Part shown: in pieces, positions 1 to 9,232 of the stretch
How positions within the stretch are numbered: position 1 is the stretch's first letter
Layout of the letters: each line of letters begins with the position of its first letter
DNA from: an uncultured Pseudomonadota bacterium
GTDB lineage: Bacteria > Pseudomonadota > Alphaproteobacteria > RF32 > CAG-239
DNA length: 40,215 bases
Direction: 5' to 3'
Assembly (NCBI GenBank): GCA_949298065.1
Contig: CASFUZ010000012.1
Coordinates: forward strand, 1-40,215
Made by a program: the position numbers and the translations under genes
Notes under the pieces: generated by a model
Databases searched by the model: none
The model's input: only the letters and a program-made list of their open reading frames with translations
What the model was told of the DNA's origin: nothing

Positions 1-21
1 ATGTTCCCCAAACATTTTTTT

Positions 22-47
22 GCTGCGAGCCCTGCGACCGTCGCAGC
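22..47. repeat. Hairpin at the left window edge
   Basis: GCTGCGA (22-28) is the reverse complement of TCGCAGC (41-47), a 7-bp stem with a 12-nt loop. No reading frame is supported in bases 1-69. The loop contains CCTGCGACC, which also occurs in the adjacent CAU tRNA (139-147). The element may be part of a feature cut by the window edge. Confidence 0.3.
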
Positions 48-69
48 TTCTTATCCGCACATATCACCA

Positions 70-104
70 TAAAAAAACTCTCCACTATGGGAGAGTTTTT
101 TTTA
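70..104 (-). terminator. Rho-independent terminator, usable in both directions
   Basis: ACTCTCC and GGAGAGT form a 7-bp stem around a 6-nt loop, flanked by an A-run on the left and a T-run on the right. On the minus strand it lies just past the CCA end of the tRNA, so it probably terminates that gene. Confidence 0.75.
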
Positions 105-181
105 TGGTGGGCCCTGCCGGACTCGAACCTGCGACCAGACCGTTATGAGCGGCCTGCTCTAACCAACTGAGCTAAGGGCCC
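105..181 (-). tRNA. tRNA with CAU anticodon, probably tRNA-Ile2 (lysidine type)
   Basis: The minus strand folds into a complete 77-nt cloverleaf. The acceptor stem GGGCCCT pairs with AGGGCCC, the D-arm has TAGCTCAGTTGG, the anticodon loop is CTCATAA and the T-loop is GTTCGAGTC. CCA is genome-encoded. CAU can be initiator Met, elongator Met or TilS-modified Ile2. The acceptor stem and the AGCAGGC...CTCATAA anticodon arm look more like bacterial Ile2 (ileX) than elongator Met as remembered. The tRNA call is firm; the isotype is inferred. Confidence 0.93.
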
Positions 182-290
182 GATGACAGAAAAGAAGATA
201 TGAAATTCATCCGCTTAAGTCAAGCATAATTTAAAAAATAATCCTCGCAAAATTCACATTTTGCAAGGATTAAAAAAATAGAGCGAAAGA

Positions 291-749
291 CTATTTCAGC
301 TCAAAAATCTCTCCGCATTGATAAACAAAGCATTCTTCAGGAAAACGCCCGGCTTCTGCTTTCATAACAAATTCTTCACCGTCCTTGATTTCCGTCCACT
401 CCAGCTCATCTCCCTTCAAGTGCAGTTTGCAGTTATGCAAAGCCTTAGTTGAGAACGCTTTCACATAGACCTGCGTATCAACTTTTGTTCCATCCGGCAA
501 AATTCCCTTAAATGGACAAACGAAGCAAGGACAACCTACAAGATCGTCGTCACCTCTTTTCAACCAAACCAATTTCAGGTGATACCAAGCTTTGGAAGAT
601 TCATCAAAGATATCACCCACCTCAACCTCGGCACCGGTTTTAACTTGTTTTTCAACCAGCTCATTATCCACCATATTGGCAGCGAGCATTGATTTCATCA
701 AAGCGAAAGCCTGCTGAGCAGTCTTAACCGCTAACACTCTTTTTTCCAT
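291..749 (-). CDS. Hypothetical protein, 152 aa
   Basis: I do not recognise a family. The ATG at 749 (MEKRVLAV...) was chosen over an ATG 33 bases upstream because the extra residues are encoded by AT-rich leader-like sequence; neither has a clear ribosome binding site. The protein has no signal peptide or membrane segment. The N-terminal third is helical. It is followed by a beta-rich part with a CPCFVC cysteine cluster at about residues 73-78 and two more Cys near the C-terminus. The cluster could bind metal, but the spacing is not a textbook zinc finger. It is transcribed alone toward the tRNA. Confidence 0.6.
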   Translation of the reverse strand: MEKRVLAVKTAQQAFALMKSMLAANMVDNELVEKQVKTGAEVEVGDIFDESSKAWYHLKLVWLKRGDDDLVGCPCFVCPFKGILPDGTKVDTQVYVKAFSTKALHNCKLHLKGDELEWTEIKDGEEFVMKAEAGRFPEECFVYQCGEIFELK

Positions 750-875
750 AATAATTCTATATTTTTTAATTAGACAAAACAAAACTTAATTCAAAAAAAA
801 CATTTTGTCAAACATTTATACAAAAAAAAGAGCATTGGTAATTTTCTCAAATCCAATGCTCTCCAAAACTAGACA

Positions 876-1328
876 CTATTCAGCCAGCTCAAAATTTCTA
901 AGCTCTGCCGACAGATTATCATCTTTTTTACAGGCTTTCAGAAAATTCTTCACCGTCTTCACCTCGTCTTCTGTCATCTCCGATTTTTTCAAACCAGATA
1001 AATATGACAATATCTCAATCTCAAAGTCATAAAAAACTTCATAAAAGTCATTCACAACTTTCTGAAACATATTCAACCAGTGCAAAGAGCGTTCTTTTTC
1101 CTGTTCTGTTTTGGCTTCATCATATTCCTTACCATATCCCAAATAGATAAGATAAATAATAGAGAAAGCCTCAAGCATTTTTCCAATTGGTAATTCAACA
1201 TCGCCACTGACGATATCTTTACCCAAACGCAGCGCGGCTACTGAACTTCCTCGCGCTTCTTTTAATAATTCGTCTGACTTCATAATATACAATATATAAG
1301 ATTTAACGTTCGGGAATATACGCTTCAT
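876..1328 (-). CDS. Hypothetical helical protein, 150 aa
   Basis: No family recognised. The sequence is predicted almost entirely alpha-helical and rich in Lys and Glu, with one hydrophobic stretch (IIYLIYLGYG) that is short and Tyr-rich for a membrane helix. The ATG at 1328 is preceded by AGAAGG, a plausible though closely spaced ribosome binding site. An internal ATG at 1283 (MKSDELL) is an alternative, and the first about 15 residues may not be translated. The gene sits downstream of the rpoD terminator in the same orientation, so it probably has its own promoter. Confidence 0.5.
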   Translation of the reverse strand: MKRIFPNVKSYILYIMKSDELLKEARGSSVAALRLGKDIVSGDVELPIGKMLEAFSIIYLIYLGYGKEYDEAKTEQEKERSLHWLNMFQKVVNDFYEVFYDFEIEILSYLSGLKKSEMTEDEVKTVKNFLKACKKDDNLSAELRNFELAE

Positions 1329-1354
1329 AAAACCTTCTGTCAAATACTTCTTAT

Positions 1355-1386
1355 GAAAAAACCCCGCTTTTCGCAGGGTTTTCTTT
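1355..1386 (-). terminator. Terminator downstream of rpoD
   Basis: AAAACCC-C-GC and GC-A-GGGTTTT form a stem with one mismatch, flanked by A and T runs. It begins 5 bases past the rpoD stop codon in the direction of transcription. Confidence 0.7.
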
Positions 1387-1390
1387 ATTT

Positions 1391-3457
1391 TTAGTTATCC
1401 AAGAAAGAACGCAACTTTCGCGACCTTGACGGATGTTTAAGTTTACGCAAAGCTTTCGCCTCAATCTGACGAATACGCTCACGCGTAACATTAAACTGCT
1501 GTCCAACCTCTTCCAAGGTGTGATCCGTATTCATTCCGATACCAAAACGCATACGCAAAACACGTTCTTCTCTCGGGGTCAAGGATGACAAAATCCTCGT
1601 GCAAGTCTCTTTAAGATTAGAATGAATTGCGGAATCAAGTGGCTGCAAAGCGCTCTCATCAGCAATAAAATCGCCCAAAGAAGAATCTTCTTCATCGCCG
1701 ACCGGAGCTTCCAAAGAAACCGGTTCTTTAGCAATTTTCATAACTTTACGCACTTTTTCCAAAGGCATAGACAGACGCTCGGCCAACTCTTCCGGTACAG
1801 GCTCTCTGCCCATCTCTGACAACATCTGACGAGAAGTTCTGACCAATTTGTTAATTGTCTCAATCATATGAACCGGAATACGAATAGTTCTGGCTTGGTC
1901 GGCAATAGAACGCGTAATAGCTTGTCTAATCCACCAAGTTGCATAAGTTGAGAACTTATAACCGCGGCGATATTCAAATTTATCAACGGCCTTCATCAAA
2001 CCGATATTACCTTCCTGAATCAAATCCAAGAACTGCAAACCGCGGTTAGTATATTTTTTGGCAATAGAAATAACCAAACGCAAGTTTGCCTCAATCATTT
2101 CTTTTTTGGCGCGTTCAGACTCTCGCTCACCTTTTTTAATGGTATCCACCATTTTGCGATATTCCGTAATCGGCAAGCCGCATTCCTGAGCCATTTTGGC
2201 CACATTATCGCGTAGTTCGGCAATTTCAGCACCATATTTTTCAACAAACGCCTTCCAATGCTTGTCTGTTTTATGAGATATATTTTCAATCCATTTGGGA
2301 TCAAGCTCTGATTTCTGATATGCAGCCAAAAAGTCTTCACGTTTAATCTTGCAGGACAACGCATAACGCAACAACTTACCTTCAAGTCCCATCAAACGTT
2401 TGTTTAAATCGTTAAGCTGCTCAACCAACTGTTCAATACGTGTTGCGTTTAAGTGAATGGAGCTCATCAACTCCACCAACTCTTTCTTAACCTGCAAATA
2501 TTTTTTCTCAACACTCGGGCTGATATTTTTTCCTGCTAAAACAGCGGCAATACGTTGACTTTGAATTTTCTTTAGATCATCATAATAACTTGAGATTTTG
2601 TTCAAAATTTCCAAGACTGGCTGAAGCAAAGCCTCTTCCATAGCAGAAACTGAAGCAGCAGCTCTGCCACCGACCCCATCATCATCTTCTTCCTCATCAG
2701 AAGTTGCAACATCTTCGTCACTATTTTCACCTAAATCAGTGGTATCATCCTCATCTTCAACCTCATCATCAACGGCATCATCCAACTCCATATCATCATC
2801 AAGATCATCGTCAATATCATCAAGATTTTCTTTGGTTTCCAATTCTTCGGCAACTTTATCTAAATCAACCGGAGCTTCATCGTCTTCATAAGCCAAAGCC
2901 TCAGGATCATCACCATACATCATTTCCAAATCAACGATATCACGAAGCTGCATCTTGCCTTCAACAAGGTCATCACGCCATCCGGCAATAGCCTTCAAGG
3001 TCATCGGGCTTTCACACAAACCGTCAATCATCACGGTTTTTCCGGCTTCAATACGCTTAGCAATAGCAATTTCGCCTTCTCTGGATAAGAGTTCAACCGT
3101 GCCCATTTCTTTCAAATACATACGCACGGGGTCGTCAGAACGTCCTAATTCTTTCTCGTCAAAATTGCCGGTCTCGTCGTAATCTTCTTCTTCCTCAATA
3201 ACATCCGGTTCAAAATTATCGGCATCAGATTCGGAAATAATACTAATCCCCAAATCCGAGATTTCTGACATAATATCTTCAATCTGTTCGGAAGTTTCTC
3301 TTTCCGAAGGCAAAGCTTTATTAAGCTCCTCAACGGTTATATAGCCGCGAATCTTACCCTTATCAATAAGACGTTTTACGGCGCTGCCTAATGAATCAAT
3401 CAACGGCGCGTCAGCCGCACCGCCTTCGTAATAGTCTTGATTTTCTGTATCTGACAT
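1391..3457 (-). CDS. rpoD: RNA polymerase primary sigma factor (sigma-70/RpoD)
   Basis: This is the housekeeping sigma factor that directs core RNA polymerase to -35/-10 promoters. At 688 aa it is slightly longer than E. coli RpoD. Region 1.1 is about residues 15-80. Region 1.2 begins at [11 protein letters not shown] (109-119). A long Asp/Glu-rich non-conserved region spans about 195-260. Regions 2.1-2.4 include [32 protein letters not shown] and [10 protein letters not shown]. Region 3 follows. Region 4.2 carries the helix-turn-helix [20 protein letters not shown] near the C-terminus. It lies downstream of yqeY and dnaG in the same orientation, the classic macromolecular-synthesis arrangement. 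The 194-base gap after dnaG leaves room for its own promoter. Confidence 0.98.
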   Translation of the reverse strand: MSDTENQDYYEGGAADAPLIDSLGSAVKRLIDKGKIRGYITVEELNKALPSERETSEQIEDIMSEISDLGISIISESDADNFEPDVIEEEEDYDETGNFDEKELGRSDDPVRMYLKEMGTVELLSREGEIAIAKRIEAGKTVMIDGLCESPMTLKAIAGWRDDLVEGKMQLRDIVDLEMMYGDDPEALAYEDDEAPVDLDKVAEELETKENLDDIDDDLDDDMELDDAVDDEVEDEDDTTDLGENSDEDVATSDEEEDDDGVGGRAAASVSAMEEALLQPVLEILNKISSYYDDLKKIQSQRIAAVLAGKNISPSVEKKYLQVKKELVELMSSIHLNATRIEQLVEQLNDLNKRLMGLEGKLLRYALSCKIKREDFLAAYQKSELDPKWIENISHKTDKHWKAFVEKYGAEIAELRDNVAKMAQECGLPITEYRKMVDTIKKGERESERAKKEMIEANLRLVISIAKKYTNRGLQFLDLIQEGNIGLMKAVDKFEYRRGYKFSTYATWWIRQAITRSIADQARTIRIPVHMIETINKLVRTSRQMLSEMGREPVPEELAERLSMPLEKVRKVMKIAKEPVSLEAPVGDEEDSSLGDFIADESALQPLDSAIHSNLKETCTRILSSLTPREERVLRMRFGIGMNTDHTLEEVGQQFNVTRERIRQIEAKALRKLKHPSRSRKLRSFLDN

Positions 3458-3540
3458 GTCGTTCCTTAAAAAAATTCTATTTTTTTAAACTTCAGGCCTT
3501 AACCAGACAAAAAAGCCCGAAAAACTGCTAGCTGGCACTT

Positions 3541-3569
3541 TTTTTAATAATTTTAAAGCTTTTTGTCAA
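3541..3569 (-). promoter_or_regulatory. Candidate rpoD promoter
   Basis: On the minus strand a perfect TTGACA (3569-3564) is followed after 17 bases by TAAAAA, a weak -10 (3546-3541). It sits about 85-110 bases upstream of the rpoD start, in the dnaG-rpoD gap. The -35 is convincing, the -10 is not. Confidence 0.35.
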
Positions 3570-3651
3570 CACTTGCTTTAACACAAAAAAGAAGCCGATT
3601 CGCTGCTTGTTGCTGTCTTGTTTGGTTTTCCGCGGATTATAATATATAATA

Positions 3652-5469
3652 TTAATTAAAATTTTGTGTATCAAGCAGCGCTTCTTTTTCTTTTTTTAAC
3701 GATTCATAGTGCTTATACACATCTTCCGGAAACGACTCGGAAGTTTGAATGATTCGCAAGCACTCTCTTATCTCATTTTCCAACTGTTTGAGCTGAACCT
3801 CAATAATTTTGGTATCAATTTCCGAACGTATTTTGGGAAGATAGGGATTCTGCTGTTTAAACATATTAAGCTCCCATAGCTCAGCCAAATCCTTACCAAA
3901 ACCTTTTTCTTCCAAGCACTTATACATTTCGGCAAAAGTAATTTGCTCATTTTCAGAACAAATCTCGCTCATTTGGTCATACATAGCCCGCAAACGCTGA
4001 TTATTAAAATCAAAAAAAGACATCTTTTCTTCATATTCCGCGACCAATTCGGGATAATAAACAAAAGCCGCCAATACAAATTTTAAAACCAACTCATCCA
4101 AACTGGGCTTAGGTCTGGCAATAACGATTTTTTTTACCGAAGGCTGAACCGCTTTACTTTTGCGCCCATCTTCTTGTTTGCGTCCTTTCCAGTTACTGCG
4201 ACCGAAAGCTTCATAGATACGGTTTTTCATATCCTGAATATAATAACCACGGACTTTTTCATCGGCAATTTTGCCGACTTCTTCCATAATATTCTTTTCA
4301 ATTAGGGCTTTTTGCTCCGGCGTAGATAAATCCTTGCTCTGAATATTTTTGCGCCAAACAAGCTCCGCCAAAGGAACCGTATCGCCGATAATCTTCAAAA
4401 ACTCATCTCTGCCTTTGGCTTTTAAGAACTCATCAGGATCCATTTTATCCGGCAAAAACACATATCTGGTAGAATATCCGGCTTTCAAAATTGGCAAAGC
4501 CCGGTCAACTGAGCGCACCGCAGCGCGAATACCGGCGTTATCTCCGTCAAAACACAAAGTCGGCATCGGACAAACGCGCCACGCCTCCTGAATTTGGTCT
4601 TCGGTTAAGGCTGTACCCAAAGGAGCCACGGCATAACCTATGCCGAACTTATCCATGGCAATAACATCCATATAACCTTCGCAAATAATAATGTTTCGCG
4701 CCTCAAAGGCCTTATCTCTTGCATAATTCAGATTATAAAGCACGCGCCTTTTATTAAAGACCGGAGTTTCAGGTGAGTTCAAATATTTGGGTTGCCCATC
4801 TCCCATAATCCGTCCGCCGAAAGCAATCACCCTGCCCCGCTTGTCCATAATCGGAATAATCACACGGTCGCGGAAAAAATCATGCGAGCGGCGGCTCTTG
4901 TCTTCAGGAATGGCAATCAAACCTAGCTCGTGCATTTCGGCTTCGCTGATTCCTTTGGAAGCGAGCAAAGCCTTCAACCCGTTGTTGTTTGGGGCATAAC
5001 CGAGCCGAAACTTTGTGATGATTTCATCTCCGAAACCACGGTTTGCCAAATAATCCATAGCGCGCACCCCTTCGGGCATACGCAAACATTTTTCAAAAAA
5101 CTTCGCCGCCATTTCCATAATGTCATATTGCGAAGCTCTTTTTTCAATTTCTTCTTTATTTTCATGGCTCATCTGCGGCACTTGCAAACCGGCTTTGTCC
5201 GCAAGCTTGCGCACGGCATCCATAAACGGCAGGTTATTTGCCTCCATCTCAAATTTTATGATATCGCCATGCGCGCCGCAACCAAAACAATGATAAAAAC
5301 CTTTAGCTTCATTCACCGTAAAAGACGGTGTCTTTTCATTATGAAATGGACAACAAGCCTGATATTCTCGGCCTTTTCGGACAAGCTTAACCTTCGCGCC
5401 GACCACATCTACGATAGAAATTCTGGCGCGTAACTCATCCAAAAATTTTTGCAAATCCGCCGAGGCCAT
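3652..5469 (-). CDS. dnaG: DNA primase DnaG
   Basis: DnaG synthesises RNA primers at the replication fork. The 605-aa protein has the N-terminal zinc-binding domain, with Cys40, His43, Cys61 and Cys64 in CPFH...CFGC. This is followed by the catalytic core with YLNSPETPVFNKRR. The TOPRIM fold has Glu264 in ICEGYMDV and the Asp pair in CFDGDNAG (308, 310). A C-terminal helicase-binding-like helical region follows. The length is typical of the family. It starts 16 bases after yqeY ends, consistent with co-transcription. The ATG has no strong ribosome binding site nearby, suggesting translational linkage to yqeY. Confidence 0.98.
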   Translation of the reverse strand: MASADLQKFLDELRARISIVDVVGAKVKLVRKGREYQACCPFHNEKTPSFTVNEAKGFYHCFGCGAHGDIIKFEMEANNLPFMDAVRKLADKAGLQVPQMSHENKEEIEKRASQYDIMEMAAKFFEKCLRMPEGVRAMDYLANRGFGDEIITKFRLGYAPNNNGLKALLASKGISEAEMHELGLIAIPEDKSRRSHDFFRDRVIIPIMDKRGRVIAFGGRIMGDGQPKYLNSPETPVFNKRRVLYNLNYARDKAFEARNIIICEGYMDVIAMDKFGIGYAVAPLGTALTEDQIQEAWRVCPMPTLCFDGDNAGIRAAVRSVDRALPILKAGYSTRYVFLPDKMDPDEFLKAKGRDEFLKIIGDTVPLAELVWRKNIQSKDLSTPEQKALIEKNIMEEVGKIADEKVRGYYIQDMKNRIYEAFGRSNWKGRKQEDGRKSKAVQPSVKKIVIARPKPSLDELVLKFVLAAFVYYPELVAEYEEKMSFFDFNNQRLRAMYDQMSEICSENEQITFAEMYKCLEEKGFGKDLAELWELNMFKQQNPYLPKIRSEIDTKIIEVQLKQLENEIRECLRIIQTSESFPEDVYKHYESLKKEKEALLDTQNFN

Positions 5470-5485
5470 TTAAGACAACAAAACC

Positions 5486-5938
5486 TTAGTTCAAAAAGTT
5501 CTTAATCATTCCGCTGGCTTTACCGAAATCAAGCTGACCGGCATATTTTGCCTTCAAAGCCCCCATAACTTTGCCCATATCTTTCATGGAAGCAGCACCT
5601 GTTTCGGCAATAATTGCTTTAATAGCGGCCTCAATCTCGGCATCATTCATCTGTTTGGGCAAAAAGCGCTCAATAACGCTGATTTCCTTGCGTTCTTTGG
5701 CAGCCAAGTCTTCGCGGTTACCTTCAACATACATTTTGATTGAATCATTACGTTGCTTAATCATACCTTGCATCATAGACAACAAATCAGCCTCGCTTGC
5801 CTCTTTCAAACCTTTGCCGCGAGCGTCAACATCTTTTTCCTTCATACCGGCAATAATCAAACGAACGGCGCTGACCGTATCCATATCTTTGTTCAGCATA
5901 GATTCTTTCAAAACTTTTTGTAAGTCTTCTCTCAACAT
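5486..5938 (-). CDS. yqeY: GatB/YqeY domain protein
   Basis: This 150-aa protein matches the YqeY family: an N-terminal helical domain (MLREDLQKVLKESMLNKDMD) followed by the small GatB_YqeY domain ending KYAGQLDFGKASGMIKNFLN. The family resembles the tail of GatB, the tRNA-dependent amidotransferase subunit. Its role as a stand-alone protein is unclear, with a tRNA-related function suspected. It is first in the yqeY-dnaG-rpoD run, as in many Gram-negatives. The start has a good ribosome binding site (GGGAG, 7 bases upstream). Confidence 0.93.
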   Translation of the reverse strand: MLREDLQKVLKESMLNKDMDTVSAVRLIIAGMKEKDVDARGKGLKEASEADLLSMMQGMIKQRNDSIKMYVEGNREDLAAKERKEISVIERFLPKQMNDAEIEAAIKAIIAETGAASMKDMGKVMGALKAKYAGQLDFGKASGMIKNFLN

Positions 5939-6015
5939 TTATTTTCTCCCAAAAAAATTTACGATTGTCCTGAGGATAATAGCTTAGAGCCAAAAAATCA
6001 ACAGCATTTTGTGCG

Positions 6016-7830
6016 TTAAAAATAAAAGCGCAAAGAAGTCATAAATTCATCAATATTATGCCCATAATTGACCTGATACTTGTAGTTCAGAGCCAATGCG
6101 CTGTTTTTAGTCAGGGTCAAAGCCGCTTCGGCCGAATATTTCATACTTTCCGCAAAATGTGAAGTTGCAAAAACTTTTTCAGCCTCGGCTAAAAGCCGCC
6201 ATTTTCCGAAATCGGCATAAATTCCGCCGGCAATTCCGATTCCGCCCCACTGATTATGTGGCAAAAATCCACCATAACTTGCGTACAAACTGTTCATAGA
6301 ATAAATCCATACATTATCGCTCAAAGCATATGTATATCCGCCGCCGACTTTAAGATTGAAGGCATACCCCTCTTTTTCGTTTTCCGGATTATAAACACGT
6401 TCAATATCAGCCATAATGGTATAAGAGGTTGGCATAAACATCAAATCAGCCGGCGAAAGAGATTTTATCCCAACCAAATCAAGCTTTTGCAATACGGTTT
6501 TGTTTCGGTTGTCATAGTGTCGCAAGGTTGTGTTTAAGAAGTTAATCTCTGCCCCGCGTAAAAAGCCGAAATTATCATCGGTTAAAGAATGATATGCCGG
6601 CCGATACTGAACCTCCTGAAAAGCTTCGCCGTTCCGATTACCGACCACTAAAACCATCCGCATGGAATCATGCCCCTCATGCGGCGGCTTACCTTCATCA
6701 TGCTCGGCAAAATGCGGCACATCATCAATTTTGCTTCTGGCTTTAAGGCTTTTAAAACTGCGTTTACGATACTCCTTTAAGTCTAAATCTTTGGCAATAT
6801 ATTGATATTGCACATACTGATAAGCCGTTTCCAAAACATCGGCTTTTTCATCATTTTCCAAACCCTCCAATGCCCAATTCTGCTCTAATACTGCTGCATA
6901 GAAAGCTTCTTTTTGCTTATCATTCATCTGCTTAAATCTGTAACGAATTTTAGACTGTCTGGACGGACGATAATTAACATTTTTAACCAAGCCTTTGCGA
7001 CTTTTCACAGCTTTGATTGTGTCTAACGGGATTGCCTGTACGGGAAAATCATCAGCCAACTTCAAAGACGGACGCACGGCATCCAAAATCTCCATCAGCA
7101 TATAAGAACAATTTTCCGTAAAAAAGAAATACCGCGTCTGTGTTTGCCCAACCTCCCACAAATGCGCCACAAACATATCCAACTCTTCGGGGCTCAAATC
7201 AAGGCTATATTCCCAAATATCACGATTCTCAATATTGTTATAAGTATTGATAATGTCATAATAAGGTTTGACCGTAAAACCACCATAAAAACCGCCGGTT
7301 AAACCCAAAATCGCAAAAAGTGCGGCGTTTTCCTGCCCTGCCGTAAAAGCACCATAGTTCACGCCATGCGCCAAAAGTTGCGTTCCCTTGCGCGAGGTGT
7401 CAATCCTGATTAAGGTGTGTCCGAACAAAGAAGACGGATTATTCATATAAGCATCCGTAAAAAGAAGCGTAACCCCTGCGGGGTGCAAATCTTTCTTAAA
7501 ATCTTCAAATTCCTCACATTTCGGAAAATCTTGTGTAACCAACCCCTGAGCTTTTAAGAATTTGTAACGAGCCGGAAAAATACAAATTTTATCAATATCT
7601 TTATTTTCCTCAAATAAAGCTATTGTTGCCTCAAGTTCAGATTTAGGATTAACTTTTCCGTCTTCCGCCAAGAAAAAATTCGGTGTATCTATTGTGCTTT
7701 CAATTTGCCCAAACAACTGCGGCCGATAATGCCCGAGAGCCAACCATTGCGGATTATCCTCCACACCGGCCTCAACCGGCATAGACCATAACCCGACAAG
7801 CATCAAAACCGCAAAAAATTTTTTCATCAC
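6016..7830 (-). CDS. Lnb_N/DUF4105 periplasmic protein with C-terminal beta-barrel-like region
   Basis: This 604-aa exported protein has a signal peptide (MMKKFFAVLMLVGLWSMPVEAG). Residues about 110-260 match the Lnb N-terminal/DUF4105 domain: LFTDAYMNNPSSLFGHTLIRI, LLAHGVNYGAF and FTENCSYMLMEILD. In Lnb-type lipoprotein N-acyltransferases of Gram-positives this fold uses a Cys/His pair; His138 and Cys241 are the equivalents here. The last about 200 residues are rich in alternating aromatic strands and end in ...TSLRFYF, the C-terminal Phe expected of an outer-membrane beta-barrel. Family membership is confident. Acyltransferase activity and barrel topology are inferred. The ATGATG start lacks a clear ribosome binding site. 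Confidence 0.85.
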   Translation of the reverse strand: MMKKFFAVLMLVGLWSMPVEAGVEDNPQWLALGHYRPQLFGQIESTIDTPNFFLAEDGKVNPKSELEATIALFEENKDIDKICIFPARYKFLKAQGLVTQDFPKCEEFEDFKKDLHPAGVTLLFTDAYMNNPSSLFGHTLIRIDTSRKGTQLLAHGVNYGAFTAGQENAALFAILGLTGGFYGGFTVKPYYDIINTYNNIENRDIWEYSLDLSPEELDMFVAHLWEVGQTQTRYFFFTENCSYMLMEILDAVRPSLKLADDFPVQAIPLDTIKAVKSRKGLVKNVNYRPSRQSKIRYRFKQMNDKQKEAFYAAVLEQNWALEGLENDEKADVLETAYQYVQYQYIAKDLDLKEYRKRSFKSLKARSKIDDVPHFAEHDEGKPPHEGHDSMRMVLVVGNRNGEAFQEVQYRPAYHSLTDDNFGFLRGAEINFLNTTLRHYDNRNKTVLQKLDLVGIKSLSPADLMFMPTSYTIMADIERVYNPENEKEGYAFNLKVGGGYTYALSDNVWIYSMNSLYASYGGFLPHNQWGGIGIAGGIYADFGKWRLLAEAEKVFATSHFAESMKYSAEAALTLTKNSALALNYKYQVNYGHNIDEFMTSLRFYF

Positions 7831-7843
7831 ATTCAGACAGATA

Positions 7844-7878
7844 TAAAAAAGCCGCCCATTCTAGCGTCTGAGCGGCTC
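7844..7878 (-). terminator. Terminator after the DUF3015 gene
   Basis: Minus-strand AGCCGC ... GCGGCT forms a 6-bp stem with a long loop, followed by six T residues. It lies 13 bases past the DUF3015 stop and just before the downstream DUF4105 gene, so it may only partly separate the two. Confidence 0.5.
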
Positions 7879-7890
7879 ATAAGAAATCAA

Positions 7891-8346
7891 CTAGGCGTTC
7901 ATTACTTTAAAGAGGTTCAAAGTAACTTCAACAGCATCTACATCATCATGTGGGAAAATGAGTGCAAAATTATCATGAACCTTGGTTGCCAGTTCATTTT
8001 TATCAACTTCCATAATACCGGCTAAAGTATCCAAAGTTTCACCCTCACCTCTGGAAGCATCCAAAGCATATTGCTCCATATTATTTTCCAAGAAGTTCAA
8101 AACCATACGCTGTGTTCCGCCGGTAACACGACCATTTTGATCGCAACCTGATGTTCCGGAAGAAATACCGAAAGTTTGGTTACCGAAAGTACCGTTTGTT
8201 GTAACGGCCAAAATTTGAGGAACAACACCGCTTTGTCCTCTCCAAGCCATAGAACCCAAACCGCAACCGGTGCTGTCAACGGCCATTGCGTTTGAAGAAA
8301 AAGCCATAACTACGGCCAAAGCAGAAGCAAGATAAAGTTTTTTCAC
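7891..8346 (-). CDS. DUF3015 family secreted protein
   Basis: This 151-aa protein has a signal peptide ending in SSNAMAV. The mature part carries the DUF3015 signature GCGLGSMAWRGQSG, AVTTNGTFGNQTFGISSGTSGC and a helical C-terminal half (FLENNMEQYALDASRGEGE). The function of the family is not known; the two conserved Cys may form a disulphide. Translation starts at GTG behind a strong GGAG site. It is transcribed just ahead of the DUF4105 gene, with a weak terminator between, so the two may act together in the envelope. Confidence 0.85.
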   Translation of the reverse strand: MKKLYLASALAVVMAFSSNAMAVDSTGCGLGSMAWRGQSGVVPQILAVTTNGTFGNQTFGISSGTSGCDQNGRVTGGTQRMVLNFLENNMEQYALDASRGEGETLDTLAGIMEVDKNELATKVHDNFALIFPHDDVDAVEVTLNLFKVMNA

Positions 8347-8448
8347 TGTTTTTCTCCTTTAAAATCAAAGCATTTAGCCCTTTAGTTATATCAGTTCCTA
8401 AACTTTTGTACAGCATTTTTACATTTATCCAAACAAAAATAAAAAAGC

Positions 8449-8476
8449 TTGCAGTATTTTAATTCTGTGTTATATT
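8449..8476 (+). promoter_or_regulatory. Candidate greA promoter
   Basis: TTGCAG (8449-8454), a 16-base spacer and TATATT (8471-8476), about 140 bases upstream of greA. The -10 is good and the -35 weak. This is the best promoter-like match seen in the 269-base gap between DUF3015 and greA. Confidence 0.3.
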
Positions 8477-8500
8477 GCAAAGAAATTGGTACAAAAGACG

Positions 8501-8537
8501 GCTGTGATAAATTAAAGTTTATCGCAGCTTGATTTTT
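8501..8537 (+). other. Stem-loop in the greA leader (possible attenuator)
   Basis: GCTGTGATAAA (8501-8511) pairs with TTTATCGCAGC (8518-8528), an 11-bp stem with one wobble and a 6-nt loop. It is followed by TTGATTTTTC. It looks like a moderate terminator inside the 5' leader, about 90 bases before the greA start. Confidence 0.45.
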
Positions 8538-8615
8538 CTAACTTTTTTAAAATGCCGCGCCGTCAAAGTTTTGTCGGGCTGCATTGTTTTTTTGGAATAA
8601 TGAAGGAGTAAGAAG

Positions 8616-9089
8616 ATGGATAAATTTCCTTTGACAAAAGATGGTTTTACGGCTCTGGAAGCTGAGTTAAAACACCTCAAAGGCGTTGACCGCCCGAATA
8701 TCATTGCCGCCATTGCGGAAGCCCGCTCTCACGGTGATTTGTCCGAAAATGCCGAATATTCCGCCGCCAAAGAAAAACAAAGCTTCATTGAAGGTCGCAT
8801 TCAGGAGTTGGAAGCTGTCATCAGCCGCGCTCAGGTTATTGACCCTTCACAAAATAAAGGCAGCGTCATTCGTTTTGGCGCAACTGTTGTCGTTGTTGAC
8901 GAAGACACGGATGCTGAAAAATCTTACCAAATTGTCGGCGATTATGAAGCCAATATTGAACAGAACAAAATCTCGCTTTCATCACCTTTGGCCAAAGCTT
9001 TGATTGGTAAGGAAGTTGGCGATGTTGCCGAATATGTTGCCCCGGGCGGCAAAAAATCTTTTGAAATTTTGGACGTTATTTATAAATAA
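8616..9089 (+). CDS. greA: Transcription elongation factor GreA
   Basis: GreA enters the secondary channel of stalled RNA polymerase and stimulates cleavage of backtracked transcripts. The 157-aa protein has the N-terminal coiled coil with the acidic tip GDLSENAEY (Asp41 and Glu44 are the catalytic pair). It also has the C-terminal FKBP-like domain (VGDYEANIEQNKISLSSPLAKALIG). The length is that of the family. The ATG follows a strong GAAGGAG site. A terminator 20 bases past the stop makes it a single-gene unit. Confidence 0.97.
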   Translation: MDKFPLTKDGFTALEAELKHLKGVDRPNIIAAIAEARSHGDLSENAEYSAAKEKQSFIEGRIQELEAVISRAQVIDPSQNKGSVIRFGATVVVVDEDTDAEKSYQIVGDYEANIEQNKISLSSPLAKALIGKEVGDVAEYVAPGGKKSFEILDVIYK

Positions 9090-9108
9090 GCCAGTTTTAT
9101 TAAGGAGG

Positions 9109-9133
9109 AGCCGACAAATTGTCGGCTTTTTTC
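9109..9133 (+). terminator. Terminator after greA
   Basis: AGCCGACA - AAT - TGTCGGCT is a perfect 8-bp stem followed by a run of T. Confidence 0.9.
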
Positions 9134-9232
9134 TTTAAAATAAATAACTTATCAAAGCAAGTTTCAGAAGTTCTTGAAAATAAAAATATCGGTTTTATAG
9201 TAAGGAAAATTAAATAACGGAGAATATAAAAA

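Noticed and set aside
2704..2991. His-rich open frame opposite rpoD
   Set aside because: It is the complement of the Asp/Glu-rich codons of the sigma-70 acidic region.
4930..5433. 167-codon open frame opposite dnaG
   Set aside because: It lies fully within dnaG and shows no domain, signal or ribosome binding site.
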